A stretch of DNA of 64,000 nucleotides. It comes from Hyalella azteca. Its lineage: Eukaryota; Arthropoda; Malacostraca; Amphipoda; Hyalellidae. Each line of letters opens with the position of its first letter. Within the stretch, counting starts at the first letter, position 1. The notes under the pieces were generated by a model. The model did no database searches, was not told the DNA's origin, and saw only the letters and a program-made list of their open reading frames with translations. The position numbers and the translations under genes are program-made. Location: positions 103,364 through 167,363 of the forward strand of contig NW_025930619.1 of NCBI RefSeq assembly GCF_000764305.2, given 5' to 3'. Positions 1 to 12,767 of the stretch are shown here, piece by piece.

Positions 1-1026
1 TGAAGGCCTATACGCTGGACTGCCGTTAGGTATCTGGTGGCTTGGTGCCTGTGGGTGCTGAGTGCTGTATTGTCGTGACATGTCTGCCGGAGAACCGTGA
101 CTGGCCATCATCTGAGAGGCACTAGGCTGAGGGAAGTTAGCGTACTGCTGGGGCTGCTGAGTGGCCGGCCGTACCACGTACTGCTGCGGAGGGTTGCCAG
201 GGCCATGAGAACCACTAGGACCCAAAGGTCCTCCAGGGTGGGGACCAACAGGACCTCCTAGTGAACCACCATGAGGTCCCCCGGGGAACATCATGGAGCC
301 TCCAGGAGCCAGCCCACGCTGAGGATCATAGCTCGGGTACGACGGGCGCGGCCCTGTCGCGTATGGGCTTGGTTGTCCCTGGTATCCCTGAGGCATACCG
401 TGCCCAGGGTAGTTCTGACCAATGCTGCCTGGCTGCGCTGACTGCTGCTGGGGGGGACCAGGAGGAAGGCTGTTAGGCATGCCTTGCATAGGTCCACCCT
501 GATACCCGCCCATCTGACGCCCTCCAGGCTGAGACCCAGGCATGGGGTAGCCAGGCTGGGATGGGGGACCACTGAACGGGTCAGAGTTGCCTCCCCAGCT
601 GGGCATGGCTGACTGGCCATACATGTCCTGGCTGTGGTAAGGAGGCCGGTACTGACCTCCCATAGAGAACTGCCCCATGGGTGCCTGCTGGGGAGCTCCT
701 CCTCCTGAGGAGCCATACTGGTAGCCTTGAGGTGGAACTCCAAAACTTGGTTGTCCCCCAGGAATACCCCCTCCTTGGGGTTGCAGCTGTTGGGGTTGAG
801 GCTGAGATTGACAAGACAAATGACCAGCTTTCTGAGGTTGCTGGGACGGTGCCTGCTGCTGCTCAGGGTTGCTGCCAATATTAGTGTAGCTTGGCTGGGA
901 GTAATTGGCCAGGTCGAGGTCAGATACGCTCACTGGTGTAGGACCGGGGGGACCTCCAAAGGAGTCCACACCCAAATCCAAATCCCCTAAATCTGCATCT
1001 CCAAAGAGACCAGTGAAATTATCCAT
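1..1026 (-). CDS. N-terminal exon of a Gly/Pro/Gln-rich nuclear protein, possibly CHD7/8-kismet-like (partial)
   Basis: The minus strand is open for 342 codons, from an ATG at 1026 to the window edge, so this is a 5' coding exon that continues to the left. The protein starts MDNFTGLFGDADLGDLDLGV and then becomes low-complexity, rich in Gly, Pro, Gln, Ser, Tyr and Met with repeated GGP, PQQ and GYPM-type patches. A short acidic start of the LFGD...LDLG type followed by a long Q/P/G-rich disordered tail resembles the N-termini of CHD7 and CHD8 (kismet in flies), chromodomain helicases that remodel nucleosomes. No chromodomain or helicase motif lies inside the window. Other chromatin cofactors with P/Q/G-rich N-termini (osa/ARID1, brm) remain possible. 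Just upstream of the ATG the minus strand reads TTATTCTTGTTGAAG, a fair splice acceptor, so the 5'UTR may be spliced. Coding status is well supported by base composition and openness; the family name is a guess. Confidence 0.62.
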   Translation of the reverse strand, partial: MDNFTGLFGDADLGDLDLGVDSFGGPPGPTPVSVSDLDLANYSQPSYTNIGSNPEQQQAPSQQPQKAGHLSCQSQPQPQQLQPQGGGIPGGQPSFGVPPQGYQYGSSGGGAPQQAPMGQFSMGGQYRPPYHSQDMYGQSAMPSWGGNSDPFSGPPSQPGYPMPGSQPGGRQMGGYQGGPMQGMPNSLPPGPPQQQSAQPGSIGQNYPGHGMPQGYQGQPSPYATGPRPSYPSYDPQRGLAPGGSMMFPGGPHGGSLGGPVGPHPGGPLGPSGSHGPGNPPQQYVVRPATQQPQQYANFPQPSASQMMASHGSPADMSRQYSTQHPQAPSHQIPNGSPAYRPS

Positions 1027-1030
1027 TCTT

Positions 1031-3840
1031 CAACAAGAATAACTTTTTGCTAGGTACTCAGCTGCTGGATAATCATAGACCAGGCTCTTTTCTTGCCTAT
1101 CATACTGTTGGTGGCAGCTACCAGTCTTGAATGCATAGCTCACAAGGCCTGCACAGGAAAGATATACAAAGTTAACATTTTTAGCATGGCAGGTTATTGT
1201 ATAATATTCATTCCCGTCCATGTACTTTTCATTTAAGAGTTTTGAAAATTAGAATTTCTAACTTAAATTTTGGTATTAACTTGAAAATGACATACAATTC
1301 AGTGCAACTGCCTCATTCTCATTTCATGTGGACCAAAGACACTTTACTAAGGTGAATAGGTAATTTGTTGTGTACCTGCTGTTGCTTATGACTTCTTAGA
1401 ATGCAATAGAGAAATATTGATGTCACATGATAAAGCAACAGTGAAACATTGTGTCATCTTCATCACATAAATAAGCCCTGCACATCCTTGCAAGAGAACT
1501 TTTTTTTATTAAGATTACTGGATGAAACTTACCATGCACTGTGATGTACACTTTTATCAAAATTCATTTAGCACAGCAATAAACCATTTGCATCATAAAT
1601 ATTCATTCTGTAGCATTTGAATTCCTGACTTATGTTACATAAATCTACATAATGTAGAAGCAGAAAAAACAAAAATTGTATAGCTTAAATAATGATAATT
1701 TACACTCAAATCTGGAAAAAGAATGATAAGTTATATATTCCAAACAATTATATTAAGGATAACATTAATATGATACAAATGCAAATAGTAGATACAATAC
1801 AAATGGGTAAATAGGAGCTGAGAATCCTAAGACAATGAGTTGCTTCCAAAGTCTGTAAATAGATTTCCAGAACATTGTAAAAAACCAGAACACAGGTAAT
1901 TGTCAAGATAACATTTCCAGGATCCAAATGAGATCAACTACACTTTACTTTACTTCTTTCCCACTGATTTTCACATACATTCATGAATGAATCACTGTTT
2001 ACATTATAAAAAAAATTAAGTTTCCACTGCAGAGTAAGAGGAATGGAGGAACCATTGAGCACAGGATTATTCAGAAGCTGCTGCACTCTGAACAATACAA
2101 AAAATAGTATCTTAAAACTATAAGAACCATTGCAGAGCTGCGTGGACTAGACAACTTAATGATTTCTCTGCGCTGTGCATGTGGCTGTGCTGGAGGTGCA
2201 GGGACGAGGGGAGCAGTGCCAGATCATGGAAGAAGTGCAGTTTGCCGAATGAAGCTTGGGACAGAGGGGAAAAGCCATACGCTTATGACATAAAAAACAC
2301 ATAATCGTGACAGCTTTTCCCGTCCATACCAAGCTCAACATTGTCTTGCATGTGTGATGACATCTTAGGTGCAAGGAAGCCAACCCAGCAGCTGTGCATT
2401 GATGAATGTGCAACCATCCAGCATGGATGCTTGTTCCGTGATATTCCAGGTGACAGCTTACTTGCTAACAATAATCCTACAATATATTAAATCACCAGTG
2501 CTAGCCTGCTAAGAAACATTTTGGATAACATGAATCCTGCAATGTTTACATTAAATTCATCTTGCCATTTTCTATGCTTAATATTTAGGTCATTGGTATA
2601 CATTTGTCACATGTAGACAATTGTGCACACAATTAGAGAAAATGATATTTAGGCATAGGTAAAGGAATTAGATTCAAATAATTGCCCTCCATATGATGCA
2701 CAACTCATATTGAAATATCAGCCATCTTCATTACCACATCACATAGAAGTCTCTACATCAGTTAGTTAGTTATGCCATAGCAAACTTAATGCTTGTTTGT
2801 ATAGATCAAGCAAGCAGACAAGGGGCTACTGTTAACTTGAATTGGAGTACTTCTTTGGTACAGATCAGGAAAAAATGTCACTCTGATGTGTATATTAATT
2901 ACATACACATCTGTGGATAATAGATATCTATCACGATGAAAAATAAATTTAGGTTGTGTCAAGGCATCAGACTGTGTTGGTCAAAGTAGTGAAACTTTTC
3001 ATACTATAGATAGCATTGAGAAAAAGTTAATCCAGGGTTTTTGTGTCATAGGAATGACAGAGTCACCATGATATTAACAAATAATAAATAAATTTTAGAA
3101 AACGATTTATACAGCTGAAAATTTGCAATAAATACCTGCTTCCATCAGTAATAAACATTTAATATAAGTTAAAATCAGCTGATTAAAAACTATTGTGATG
3201 CAGTTTTCTGATTTGTTGCTTCTTGCCATTTACATGTGAAGAATATCTACCATCCACAGAAGAGCACAATTGAGCCACAAGATTTCAGATAAAAATATTT
3301 TCTTAAACCATGTTAAAATTCAAACCTAAACTAAGTTTAGTTTTCAAATTCAATGCTAAATATGAAAGATACTAAAAAAGATTTCATGAGGAAGAAAAGC
3401 AAAGTATTTCAAACAAATAACAGAGTCCAAGAATGCTACTTCTTCTCTTTTTATATAGAATGCTATTAAAAACATCAGCAGCCAATATCTAGAAATTAAT
3501 TATAAGAAATTAATTATAATTAATTATCCTGCTCCCAGGCTCAGAACTCAGAAGAGTTCCGTCTTATTTTTGATCTAGTAATTAAATTTATTTCAATTAA
3601 GCAACTTCAGCTTTGGGTTATTTTTCTCACAGGAAGTTGGACGACTGATACGATCTATCATCTATGCCAAATTAACCACTGAATTTTTTTTACCACAAAA
3701 TACAAACAAGAGATGCATATTACGGCACGATAACAAAGTTTTCAAGAGCACCCTCGACGAGGTACAAATCTTCACTCTTATAATCACGAAGGCACAAAGG
3801 ATATTTGGTCCCGTAGGACGCTTGATCCGTAAACTTGACA
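1031..3840. other. AT-rich non-coding stretch, no gene recognised
   Basis: All open frames here are short and unlike any family I know. The stretch lies upstream of the minus-strand start exon and is probably its first intron or 5' flank. I see no tRNA-like boxes, inverted terminal repeats or tandem arrays. Confidence 0.5.
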
Positions 3841-4750
3841 GGAGGAACACTTCCTAGCGCCAGCGGTTTCTGTGAAGGCGGCGGAGCATCGTATGGAAAG
3901 CATAAGTTTCACTTCACATGCGTGGAAATTTATGAAGAACTTACACGTCACCAATAGCACAGAACGTTTTTCGACTCAAAATAAAAGCACTGCCAAAACA
4001 CGTGCCGTTACGAGACGGTAAAAACAGAAATAATAGCAGTTACACAAGAAACAACCCGGCAACACCAACAGACGGACAGCTATGGCGGTGTGAGCAGCCG
4101 CGGCAACCTTAGCAGCGCACCATCGTCGTCAACACGCAAGGCATCACCACTATCAGCATCATGCCATCACAGACTTAAATTTCATACAACACACAATAAT
4201 TTCTTGTTAAACACGGAAAAGTATGGGGTATTGAAGAAGAACGATATTATATACGAAGTAATACACACAATAATTCATACGAACTGACACGTAAGGAGGA
4301 AATGGAGCAAAATGAACGGGGCAGATGTGACAGAAGGCAGGAAGAGGAGGGTGTGAGAAGCCAGACGCCAAACACGATAAGAACGATTTCCCAACAAACA
4401 AATAAAATCGTTGATTTTCTGTTATGCACTTTCCGTAATAAGCATAACTTATAAAAAGAAAGATGATAGGCGTCAGCATAGAGAAACAAGATGGCGACAG
4501 TTGGGAAGTGTTAGAGATGGAGGAGAGGCAAGCTACGGAGGGAGGGGGCATGGGAAAATTTGGAGAGGGGGCAGCATTTGTGCCGCTGCTGCAACGTTGC
4601 CACATCGCGTCACTTCCACCAAACGGAACACGAGCGCGCACATGTGTGCAAAAAATAGTAGTCCGTACATGTACAGGAATACGCACACGTGAACCGCGCG
4701 TCAACGTACACGTAGACGGTCATGTAGGGCAGTGTACGCACTGTGCACGG
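3841..4750. promoter_or_regulatory. GC/CpG-richer island, possible promoter or 5'UTR exon of the left-hand minus-strand gene
   Basis: Two patches (about 3841-3900 with 4060-4140, and 4560-4750) are clearly richer in G, C and CpG than the surrounding DNA. They contain many CG steps and alternating GC/AC tracts such as CACGCACG-like runs. They lie 3-4 kb upstream of the ATG at 1026 on the minus strand, where a first untranslated exon of that gene could sit. The open frames across the patches do not resemble known proteins. This is inference from composition and position only. Confidence 0.25.
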
Positions 4751-5728
4751 GCCCAAAATACACTACTAGAAAAATACAGTCAAGGTATATATTCAAATAC
4801 TTAGACTTTATGTCCAGGAATTAATACCTTCAATTAGAAAAAGCAGCACACAAATCCAATACACAACTTAAGGTGTAAGAAAATACATGTCCATATATTA
4901 AGATTAATCTTCTTTAATTGCGTCATATGGAAAGAATAGCCGAGATTTCTACCACCATTAGATTTAAATCTTAAAACGAAACAATAACATCAACGTCATT
5001 TAATAAAACTAAAAGACAAACATTTTCGTTTCAATCACACATAACTAGCACCTAATGAGTGAGAATGGACAAGCTCAAGGCAAAGTATCCTCCTTGTGTC
5101 ACAAAAATAGCAATAAACATCAGTCCAGAGCCTGGGGCCAGACTCAACCTTCTAAACAGTTGGATAAAGAGTTTCCTTATACATAGATGGCTTACAACAA
5201 TCAATAAAGAATTTGTTATTCTATATGAACCATACCCAATGCTCCTATGCATATTTTTACCTAATAACCCCATAATATCATCATAAATGTTCAATTATCT
5301 AGCCAAAAGAATGGTTCTTTAGTAAAGAAACTTCAAGTTTTTATTACCATGAAAATATACATAAATATAACTACAGTCAATTTCTTCAACATGGTAGAAG
5401 TAGTTTCAACTCAAATTCAAGTCTGCATTCAATGATAGAATAAAAATTGACAAGAAAAATTTGGCATGAGCTAGTGAAGAAAATATGAGAAAAGTATAAG
5501 ATAGAAATTAAAAATGAAGAAACTAAAGTCACATGAAGTTGTCAGAATGTTCAGAAATCTTGGCAGGAATCCAGAGGTTCTTTAACAGCCTTAATCAATT
5601 TGAAGCAGCAGGAATATTGACCTATAGGCGGCACATCTAGACAACTGAATACAGCACAATGGAGACTTGGTGCAAATTAGAACCTAGACACATCACATGT
5701 AACCCATGATGACAACTGAACATAACTG

Positions 5729-6003
5729 GTGGAGACTTGACCAGGGTTGGCAATTTTTTTGATTTTTTTAAAAAAATCAAAAAAATCAAAAATAAATGAT
5801 TTTTTCGATTTTTTTGATTTATTTGATTTTTTTGATTTTTTCAACTTTTTTGTCTTTTTGAAGTGTTGTTTTTTATGTTGCAATCAGCCTACTAACAATA
5901 ACAGTATATGGACCATAATGGATGGCTAAAAAGGGCACTTATTGCCTTCAATAATGGCCAACAGGCCAAGGTGNCACCCAAACACAACTGGTGGAGACTT
6001 GAC
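5729..6003. repeat. (GATTTTTTT)n low-complexity hairpin block between direct repeats
   Basis: About 5750-5862 alternates runs of T with GA, then A runs with TC, then T runs again, so it can fold back on itself. It is bracketed by two copies of ACTGGTGGAGACTTGAC, near 5729 and 5987. The lysine/phenylalanine-rich open frames on both strands here are by-products of the repeat and not genes. A single N lies at 5974, next to the second bracket, which suggests that the assembler had trouble here. Confidence 0.8.
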
Positions 6004-8754
6004 ACAAGTTAGAATTTCAACAGAACATCATAGAGAATAAAAACAAGTTTTGGAAATGCACAAAGTGGAAAACTTGACATATTAAGGTAAGCATTCACCA
6101 TACCCACCACATGCATTTGAAGGCAGCTATCAAGTTCATCAAAAATGGACAGTTGTGCTCGCTTTATGGAATGTGAGGCTAATATGGGAATGATACAAAA
6201 GTTTCTGTGAATAAGTTAAAGCAAGTCAAACAAAGTTTATGAGTTACCATGCTCCATAATATGAGAGACAGATCAGAGAAATGGTGCATGTTATGACAGG
6301 TATGTTGACATTGTTCTTAATAACACTTTTGTGGCTGGTGTTAGTAATTGCTACAATTTAACAGATCAAGAAACTTGAGATCAAGAATATCCCCATAAAA
6401 ATTGCAGTTAAGAACAGCATCTTTGCGACAAACATCAATACCCATATGAACCTACTTTAGTGCATGAATTAATCAACAGTGATATCTTTTAAACTCATTT
6501 TCAATGCTTACTTCAAATGATACCATTCAGACACATGAAACGTAAAGCCATGTTGCAGGTGGTTTCACAGTAATAAACTTTGAGTCTAACAATTCAAGTT
6601 TACCCCCTGCCAATTGCCAGTGAATTCTCGCATTCAGGCATTCAAAAATTTAAAATCAGAATAAAAAATTCAAAGAACTCGTGTGAAAACGATAATAATT
6701 TTAGGAACAAATTAATAGATCTAAACACATTTCTATTTCTGTTAATCTGCAGGAAATAACCTCAAAATAACATTTAAGAAGACTAAAAACAAACATTTTG
6801 CCAGCAATAGCTCACGAGCTACCAAGAGACTTTCTCAAGTCATCAAACTTAGCTACCATAATTTTCCTGATTCTAGTCCTTGCAAGGAATCTTACTTAAT
6901 GAATATTGGCCAACAGTTTTTCGAAATAAGTGAAATTTCTTGGCGTCACTCAGAATTAATATTCATTTTTGGTTAATTTGCATGCTCATAATGATAAAAT
7001 GATTATAAATTTAAAATATACTCAATTAGGAATTTAAAGAAGTTAGGAATTTAAAATAATTAATGATACTTCATGCATCCATTCAAAGGACTTGAAGGAA
7101 CTACCTCATCTCTTGTATGCCCAAGCTAAAGCCAAATAATTTGGAGCATCCTATTGCAAGACAATCAATCCATAAATTAGGTATCTGCCAAAAAAAAATG
7201 TGCAAAGAACACAACTAAGCAGCAAAATGGTAGACCAGCACATCTCTATGCTTAACAGATGGCTCACTTTTGTCAATTCATCTTTGGAAACTAACAAAAG
7301 AATCTGCATCATAACCATATGCCATCCTGCTCATTGAAATAGTTTCTTTACCATGTACTTGTTTGACTGTGCTTTACAAAGTGGGATATATTGCCCCCCT
7401 GGGGGCAGTGGAAAGATCTGGGGGGGCAGTGAGGAAGAAGAGGGCAGTAGGGGGCAGAATTCCGCGAAGTCAAAGTCAGAAGTTAGTACATTTGACAATT
7501 TGTACACAACACATGCAGAACATGACTCCAAATTAAATAAATTTTCACAAGCTAAAAATCACTATTTGTCAAATAAGAATTTATTAATTTTCATTCAAAT
7601 CTGTTCAGTAGTTTAGAAGAAATTCTTTGATCACAGCAAATTTTGGCCCATATCGCCATATAACTCCCAAATGAAGGTGAAATTTAAAAAATTTTTCACA
7701 AGCTAAACACCACAATTAGGTCCTAATGAATATGTGGTCCAAGTTTTATCAAGTTGCTTTCATTAGTTTGGGAGGTATTACTTGGTCACTGAATTTGGGG
7801 ATAGGCCATGAGACCGGCTGTGCTACCAGATACAAGTCCGGCCATAAATTAGTCCAAGCTGTCTTGAATTTTTAGTGCTGAAACTGTTAAACTGTAAAAA
7901 ATATATTGGTTTACTAAATGGGGTTCTATTTCTGAAATACACATTTGTGTTCAACATTTCTCTTTTAAAATTGCAGCATAATAATAATAAATATCAAGAA
8001 ATAGGCATTTGTCTGTCTGTCTGTCAAGACTCACTGGGGAGCCAAAGGGGGCACCAGCCTCAAAAAGTTTGGGAACCACTGATCTAGAGTGACAAAAAAT
8101 AACCTGATAGTTTTATGTAAGATTTCCAAATTTTGCTATTCTGCAAGCACAAGAAGCTGATGAATATGTAGTGAAAGACAAAAAAACAACCCTTTGGCAG
8201 AACTGCGTTTCACATCATGTCATTGGTTCAATTCGATATGTAATATAAAAATACAATTACTACCTGTGTATATATATACCTATCAAAAAGATTTCCTAAT
8301 AGGAATGCATTTTCATCAATAGTTGAGCCTAATTTTGTGAGTTGTACATCATTATCATTTATCCATGAAAACACGTTTCTGTTTTAATGCAAAGAGAAAA
8401 TGGCCACTGGAATCCATTATGGAAAAATGGGCAGAAGCCACCAATTTCACAGTCTTGCCTGCAATTAAAAAAAAAATGAGATTTCTTATAAATACCTGCA
8501 AAAAGTTTTTATCCATAATTTCTGAAAAATTTTGCTCAATAATTTGAATTTGACAGGAATGGCATTAACAAGATCTATTCTTAAAAGCAATTTTAATGGT
8601 GATATAAAATTGTTAGTAATTTTAACACATATTTAACACGTTGGCCGTGATTGCTGATTTGGCCCGAATGCCATACGGGTGATAGATTCAAACTTGCATA
8701 TCTTCAGTCACTCAGTAGATAGCAAGGAGAAAAGTTGTGTGCAGCTCTGCAGGG

Positions 8755-9405
8755 GTATGTTCTGTCATTGTATCACGTAAAATTGGTGACCGTATTTGGT
8801 GCACATCGCTCAGGGTTGAAATTTGTCATTATTCTGGGCGATGTGTACCAAGTGAAGCCATGCCTGTTGTGGCTCATATTGGCTCACGTCCCCTAGCGTA
8901 ATCACTTCTAATACTGTGAGTGATGTGTACCAAGCAAAGACATGCATCTATGGCTCATATTGCCAAAAAATGCCTAAAGCTATCACTTTTATTACTGTGA
9001 GTGATGCATGCAAGTAATCTATATTAGTTTTGAGTCATAACTGCACACATTATGACTCAAAAATACTGTGTGCATAATTGCACAAGTATGTTCTGTCATT
9101 GTGTCATGTAAAATTGGTGACTGTATTTGGTGCACATCACTCAGGGTTGAAATTTGTCATTATTCTGGGCAATGTGTACCAAGTGAAGACATGCCTGTTG
9201 TGGCTCATGTCCCCTAGCGTAATCACTTCTAATACTGTGAGTGATGTGTACCAAGCAAAGACATGCATCTATGGCTCATATTGCCAAAAAATGCCTAAAG
9301 TTATCACTTTTATTACTGTGAGTGATGCACACAAGTAATCTACATTAGTTTTGAGTCATAACTGCACACATTATGACTCAAAAATACTGTGTGCATAATT
9401 GCACA
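8755..9405. repeat. 331-bp tandem duplication inside the piggyBac-type element
   Basis: The block starting GTATGTTCTGTCATTG at 8755 recurs at 9086 and is nearly identical to about 9405, except for a deletion of roughly 13 bases in the second copy. Within each copy a shorter module around GATGTGTACCAAG recurs, and a perfect stem TTGAGTCATAA / TTATGACTCAA is present. This looks like internal expansion of the transposon's subterminal region. Confidence 0.88.
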
Positions 9406-9677
9406 TATTATGACTACCAGCATCTCTTAGCTTTTTGTGAATGATGTATATTACGCATGGAAATTACTATGGAAAGAGATTGGTGTCCAGGTTTTCATAA
9501 TCCTGAATAAAATTAAGGGTATTTACATTGTTAGTTCAGTTATATTTACCTTATAGAGATCATTCGTCATTTATATTGTCTTTAGCTTCTGTTACAAGCA
9601 GCATCTCAGAGAGAGTAAAATCAGGATGTATATCTCAAATTATTGAGTGGGAAAGAGGACAGCCCACTTTCATTGAA

Positions 9678-9850
9678 GCAACTATAACTAAAACCAGGAT
9701 GCGCTGCCATGAATGCTACAAGTACAACATGCTCTCAGCAAATGAGGGAATTGCCATAGCAAAGGTGAAACTCAAAGGGTAAAAGAATATTTTGATGACT
9801 GTTAAGGAAAACCAAACGTGTGCGATAATTGTTTTTAATCACGTATGCAA
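9678..9850 (+). pseudogene. Decayed piggyBac transposase C-terminal cysteine motif (tentative)
   Basis: In one frame the plus strand gives TRMRCHECYKYN. After a frame change it gives KEYFDDC, a stop, then KPNVCDNCF and another stop. Paired CxxC units ending in CF are typical of the zinc-binding tail of piggyBac transposases, and the location inside TTAA-flanked inverted repeats supports this. The surrounding open frame (9528-9782) has no other recognisable part. It cannot encode a working transposase. Confidence 0.4.
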
Positions 9851-10202
9851 GATAATGATGTAGGCAGCACCCAATGTTGTAGTTTCAGATCAATAAAAAA
9901 ATATTTTATTTTGTTTTCATGCAAAGATAGATATATATGTTGCTTTCATCAATGGACACAAATTTTGTAGTTTTTGTTTTACTTGCATTTGAAAATAAGA
10001 CTATTTCTCTAAGCAGTAGTTGACTTCAAAGCATTCCCTAACATGCCTATTGAATTGTACCATTGAAATTTTAAATTTGAAAGAGTAATAAGATTTTATA
10101 AAAATATCTATATTTCATAGGCATGTACCACATGTGTACACATCGTGATTCTGAGAAGTACAGCGTGTACATATATGGCGCACATCGCGGCCAACGTGTT
10201 AA

Positions 10203-12250
10203 TTTTAATTATATAATTTCTGATATTTTTCATTCTTCAAGCAGCATACATATTATTTTGGTATAAAAATTTTTTTAGACATATATAAACACTAAAATTT
10301 GGAATGCCACTATGCTAGACAAAATTATTCAAAATTACATATAATAATGTAAATAACTACCTTAGCGAGTTCTAATAACTATCCCAAAAATTTAGGGCAA
10401 AATATATTATTTAACATCATTTTCACACAAGAAATTGGGCTAAGACCATGTCACCATACCATAGTAAAGGGTAAAATTACCTGCAACTTTTTGGTCTTAG
10501 TAAATTAGTCTATACTACCTAGCATAGTGGCAAAGCAGAGAGTTTTTTAGACTCTCCCTCAAGTTCATTTTTGAGTCCTATAAGTAGACCAGTAAAGTAT
10601 CATGGATACCAGCATTATCTTACATAAGAAATTGGTTTAAGTCTTGAGTAAATGAGGAAATTAAAAATGAGTTGATTCTAAAAAAAATCTCTGGTTTGTC
10701 ACTATGCAGTACCTAGCCTAGTCACTTGACTGAAGAGTGAAGAGTTTCTGCAAGCAGGCTAAATTCTATGAACAATGGGCAGCTTATCAATGCAAGTTTA
10801 ATCAAGCTAGCTCACTAGTTTGATCCAAAACATGAGTTATATATTTAACTATTCCCTTTTAATTACCATTTATAATTCCTATATTTATCAATTATTATAT
10901 AAACTCTACGGTCTACCCCTGATCGGAATTGAATGTGAGAAGTTCAAGTTGTGTTGCTCCGGGAGTCTGGGTCCCAGCATTGAAGAAATTTTCACAAAAC
11001 TGCTTACATAACTGGCTTGTTGGAGGATGCGTTTGTTATCATCCAGAGAGACGTAGGTACTTTGTATAATAGTATACATATAGCTAGCTTCAAGCCTTCA
11101 AATTCCAATTATTACATCTCTTGAGCTTATCGACTCCAAGCGAATGGCCTGTCGCTCCAAGGAATTAAATTGTGTTAAGAATTAAGGACTTGTATACCCT
11201 CATTGGAGGTAGAGGTAAATTTCAAGTCTCGAAGAATAATTCTTAGCATTACGCAACTCGAAACACGGGCAAATCGACTTATCAAATAAGAGGTGAAGTT
11301 CGCAGGGCAGGACATATGAAAGTCGACCACACACGCCGCAAATCGGTGTTTACGTTCGCCATAGTCCAAGTTCTACTGCCGCTGGAGCGTCTTTCCCAGG
11401 AAAGATTGGTGCAATTGAGTTTATTCATATGTATAATAAATTTAAAAATCACAGGAAACCGATCAAGTACATCTAGGCTCTTATTTTTTGAAAACTTACC
11501 TCAAATTGCTCGACGCATCTCGCACGTCATTAAGCAATATTAACCATAATTCGACCATCGACCCAGCTTTCAATATTTGGGTGCAAACTCACTATAAGCG
11601 ACAAACACCAAAGTCTTCAACACACGGATTGTATTTCAATCTATCATTATAAATTCTCAACCAGAGCCAAAATAAATAAATTTCATGCTGCCATTGGAAA
11701 TTGTGTGAAAATTTGTTGCATTATAACTCTTTATCATTAAAAGAATTAACCAACTAAAACTCTCTTCAACTTTTCATTCAAGCAATATTTCGAAAATTAC
11801 AAATAACGACACAAATTGTTAAATTTTTAGACATTTTTAAATTTGTCTTGATTTAAATGTAAATGTTCGACTACAACATTCTAAGAAATATACATAAATT
11901 TAGAGATTTATATATAAGTGCATATTTTTAAACTATGCGCGCATATTACAGCATTTAAGAAAAAAAACGAAATTTTATTTCCAGATATAAGAAATTTACT
12001 AAATTTGCATTCAAATGTCTCCAAAAACTCAGAATTATTCATATTCAAATTTTTGTTTTCTCTATTCATAATTGCAAAACAGAAAATGATTTTATGAAAA
12101 ACTTCTGCAAATGTTTTCACGTATGAGGTTATTAAATTTCCACGTGCAATTTTCCTGTTTGGTTTTGACCTTCTACAGTCTATTGTCCTGTCCTTGCTCT
12201 GAGTGGGTAATGGTTCGTGTACATATACTGCAGGTTCTGGTGCGTTATAA
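10203..12250. other. AT-rich intergenic DNA, no gene recognised
   Basis: Open frames are short, with Phe/Ile/Lys/Asn-rich products expected from AT-rich DNA. One segment, 10620-10710, recurs downstream at about 12768-12860 and is listed separately. Confidence 0.5.
10620..10710 (+). repeat. Dispersed ~90-bp repeat, copy 1
   Basis: The segment containing TCTTGAGTAAATGAGGAAAT and ending near TCTGGTTTGTCACTATG recurs about 2.15 kb downstream with scattered substitutions. The family is unknown. Confidence 0.7.
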
Positions 12251-12559
12251 TGACCTACTTTAATTCTTTCTGAAGTTTTTTTTTTTTGCTCTCAATTGCT
12301 TTATTACTCGTCGTCGTCAGCAGGCCTTTTTTTCGGGTTTTAAGGCTGTGATACTTCACTGTGATGTAACCTTCCCATTTCATCAACCTAACTTAACCTA
12401 AACCTGCAGTAAATTTTCCCTTCCATACCCGGTCTGACGTACCTCGGCTAGTGTTCTGCGACTCACCAACCCCCACCTCACAGGGCAGGGACCATGTTAG
12501 CAAAACATCGCAGGTACATGTAACCATAGGTGAACGTTGATGTTCAACTATGACCACAA

Positions 12560-12650
12560 TATATAAGGTTGACCCACGCTCGTAGTTCTCAGTTCAATCA
12601 TGCACGTAATGACTTACGTGTTGGTTTGGTGCTGCCAAATAAACGGCGGG
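12560..12650 (+). promoter_or_regulatory. TATA box plus initiator with a nearby polyA signal; possible solo LTR core
   Basis: TATATAAGG begins at 12560. An arthropod-type initiator TCAGTT follows, with its A at 12591, 31 bases downstream and thus at the canonical spacing. AATAAA occurs about 50 bases further on (near 12642). A promoter followed almost at once by a polyadenylation signal is the usual layout of a retrotransposon LTR and not of a host gene. I could not define TG...CA ends, a target duplication or a primer-binding site, so the LTR reading is inference. Confidence 0.35.
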
Positions 12651-12767
12651 ACTCCAAGTCTCCAACTGATCACTGCGCAACTTGATGTTCCAAGCAGTCG
12701 ATGTAGAACTGTTCTCTGCACGTTCCCGCTTAATCCTTATTCCTGATTCACTCATCTTTTNCATTAT

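Larger units (their letters stand above)
8633..10202. mobile_element. piggyBac-type DNA transposon derivative (1,570 bp, TTAA ends)
   Basis: The left end reads TTAACACGTTGGCCGTGAT (from 8633). The right end is its near-perfect inverse, ATCGCGGCCAACGTGTTAA, ending at 10202. TTAA target duplications plus short terminal inverted repeats beginning CAC are the signature of piggyBac superfamily insertions. Between 9690 and 9850, in more than one frame, are cysteine pairs reading RMRCHECYK and then KPNVCDNCF. These recall the cysteine-rich C-terminal domain of piggyBac transposases. Stops and frame breaks interrupt them and no DDD catalytic core is visible, so the copy is non-autonomous. The left half is taken up by a 331-bp tandem duplication. 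The ends are strong evidence; the identity of the coding remnant is tentative. Confidence 0.82.

Noticed and set aside
291..878. 195-codon minus-strand frame
   Set aside because: It overlaps the fully open 342-codon frame in another phase; the Gly/Pro/Gln-rich frame with its ATG at 1026 is the real one.
4207..4704. 165-codon minus-strand frame in the GC-richer island
   Set aside because: No recognisable domain, unusual composition (Phe/Pro/Ser/Tyr) and no splice or transcript context; probably chance.
5677..5929. Lys/Ser- and Phe/Asp-rich frames on both strands
   Set aside because: Produced by the (GATTTTTTT)n low-complexity block.
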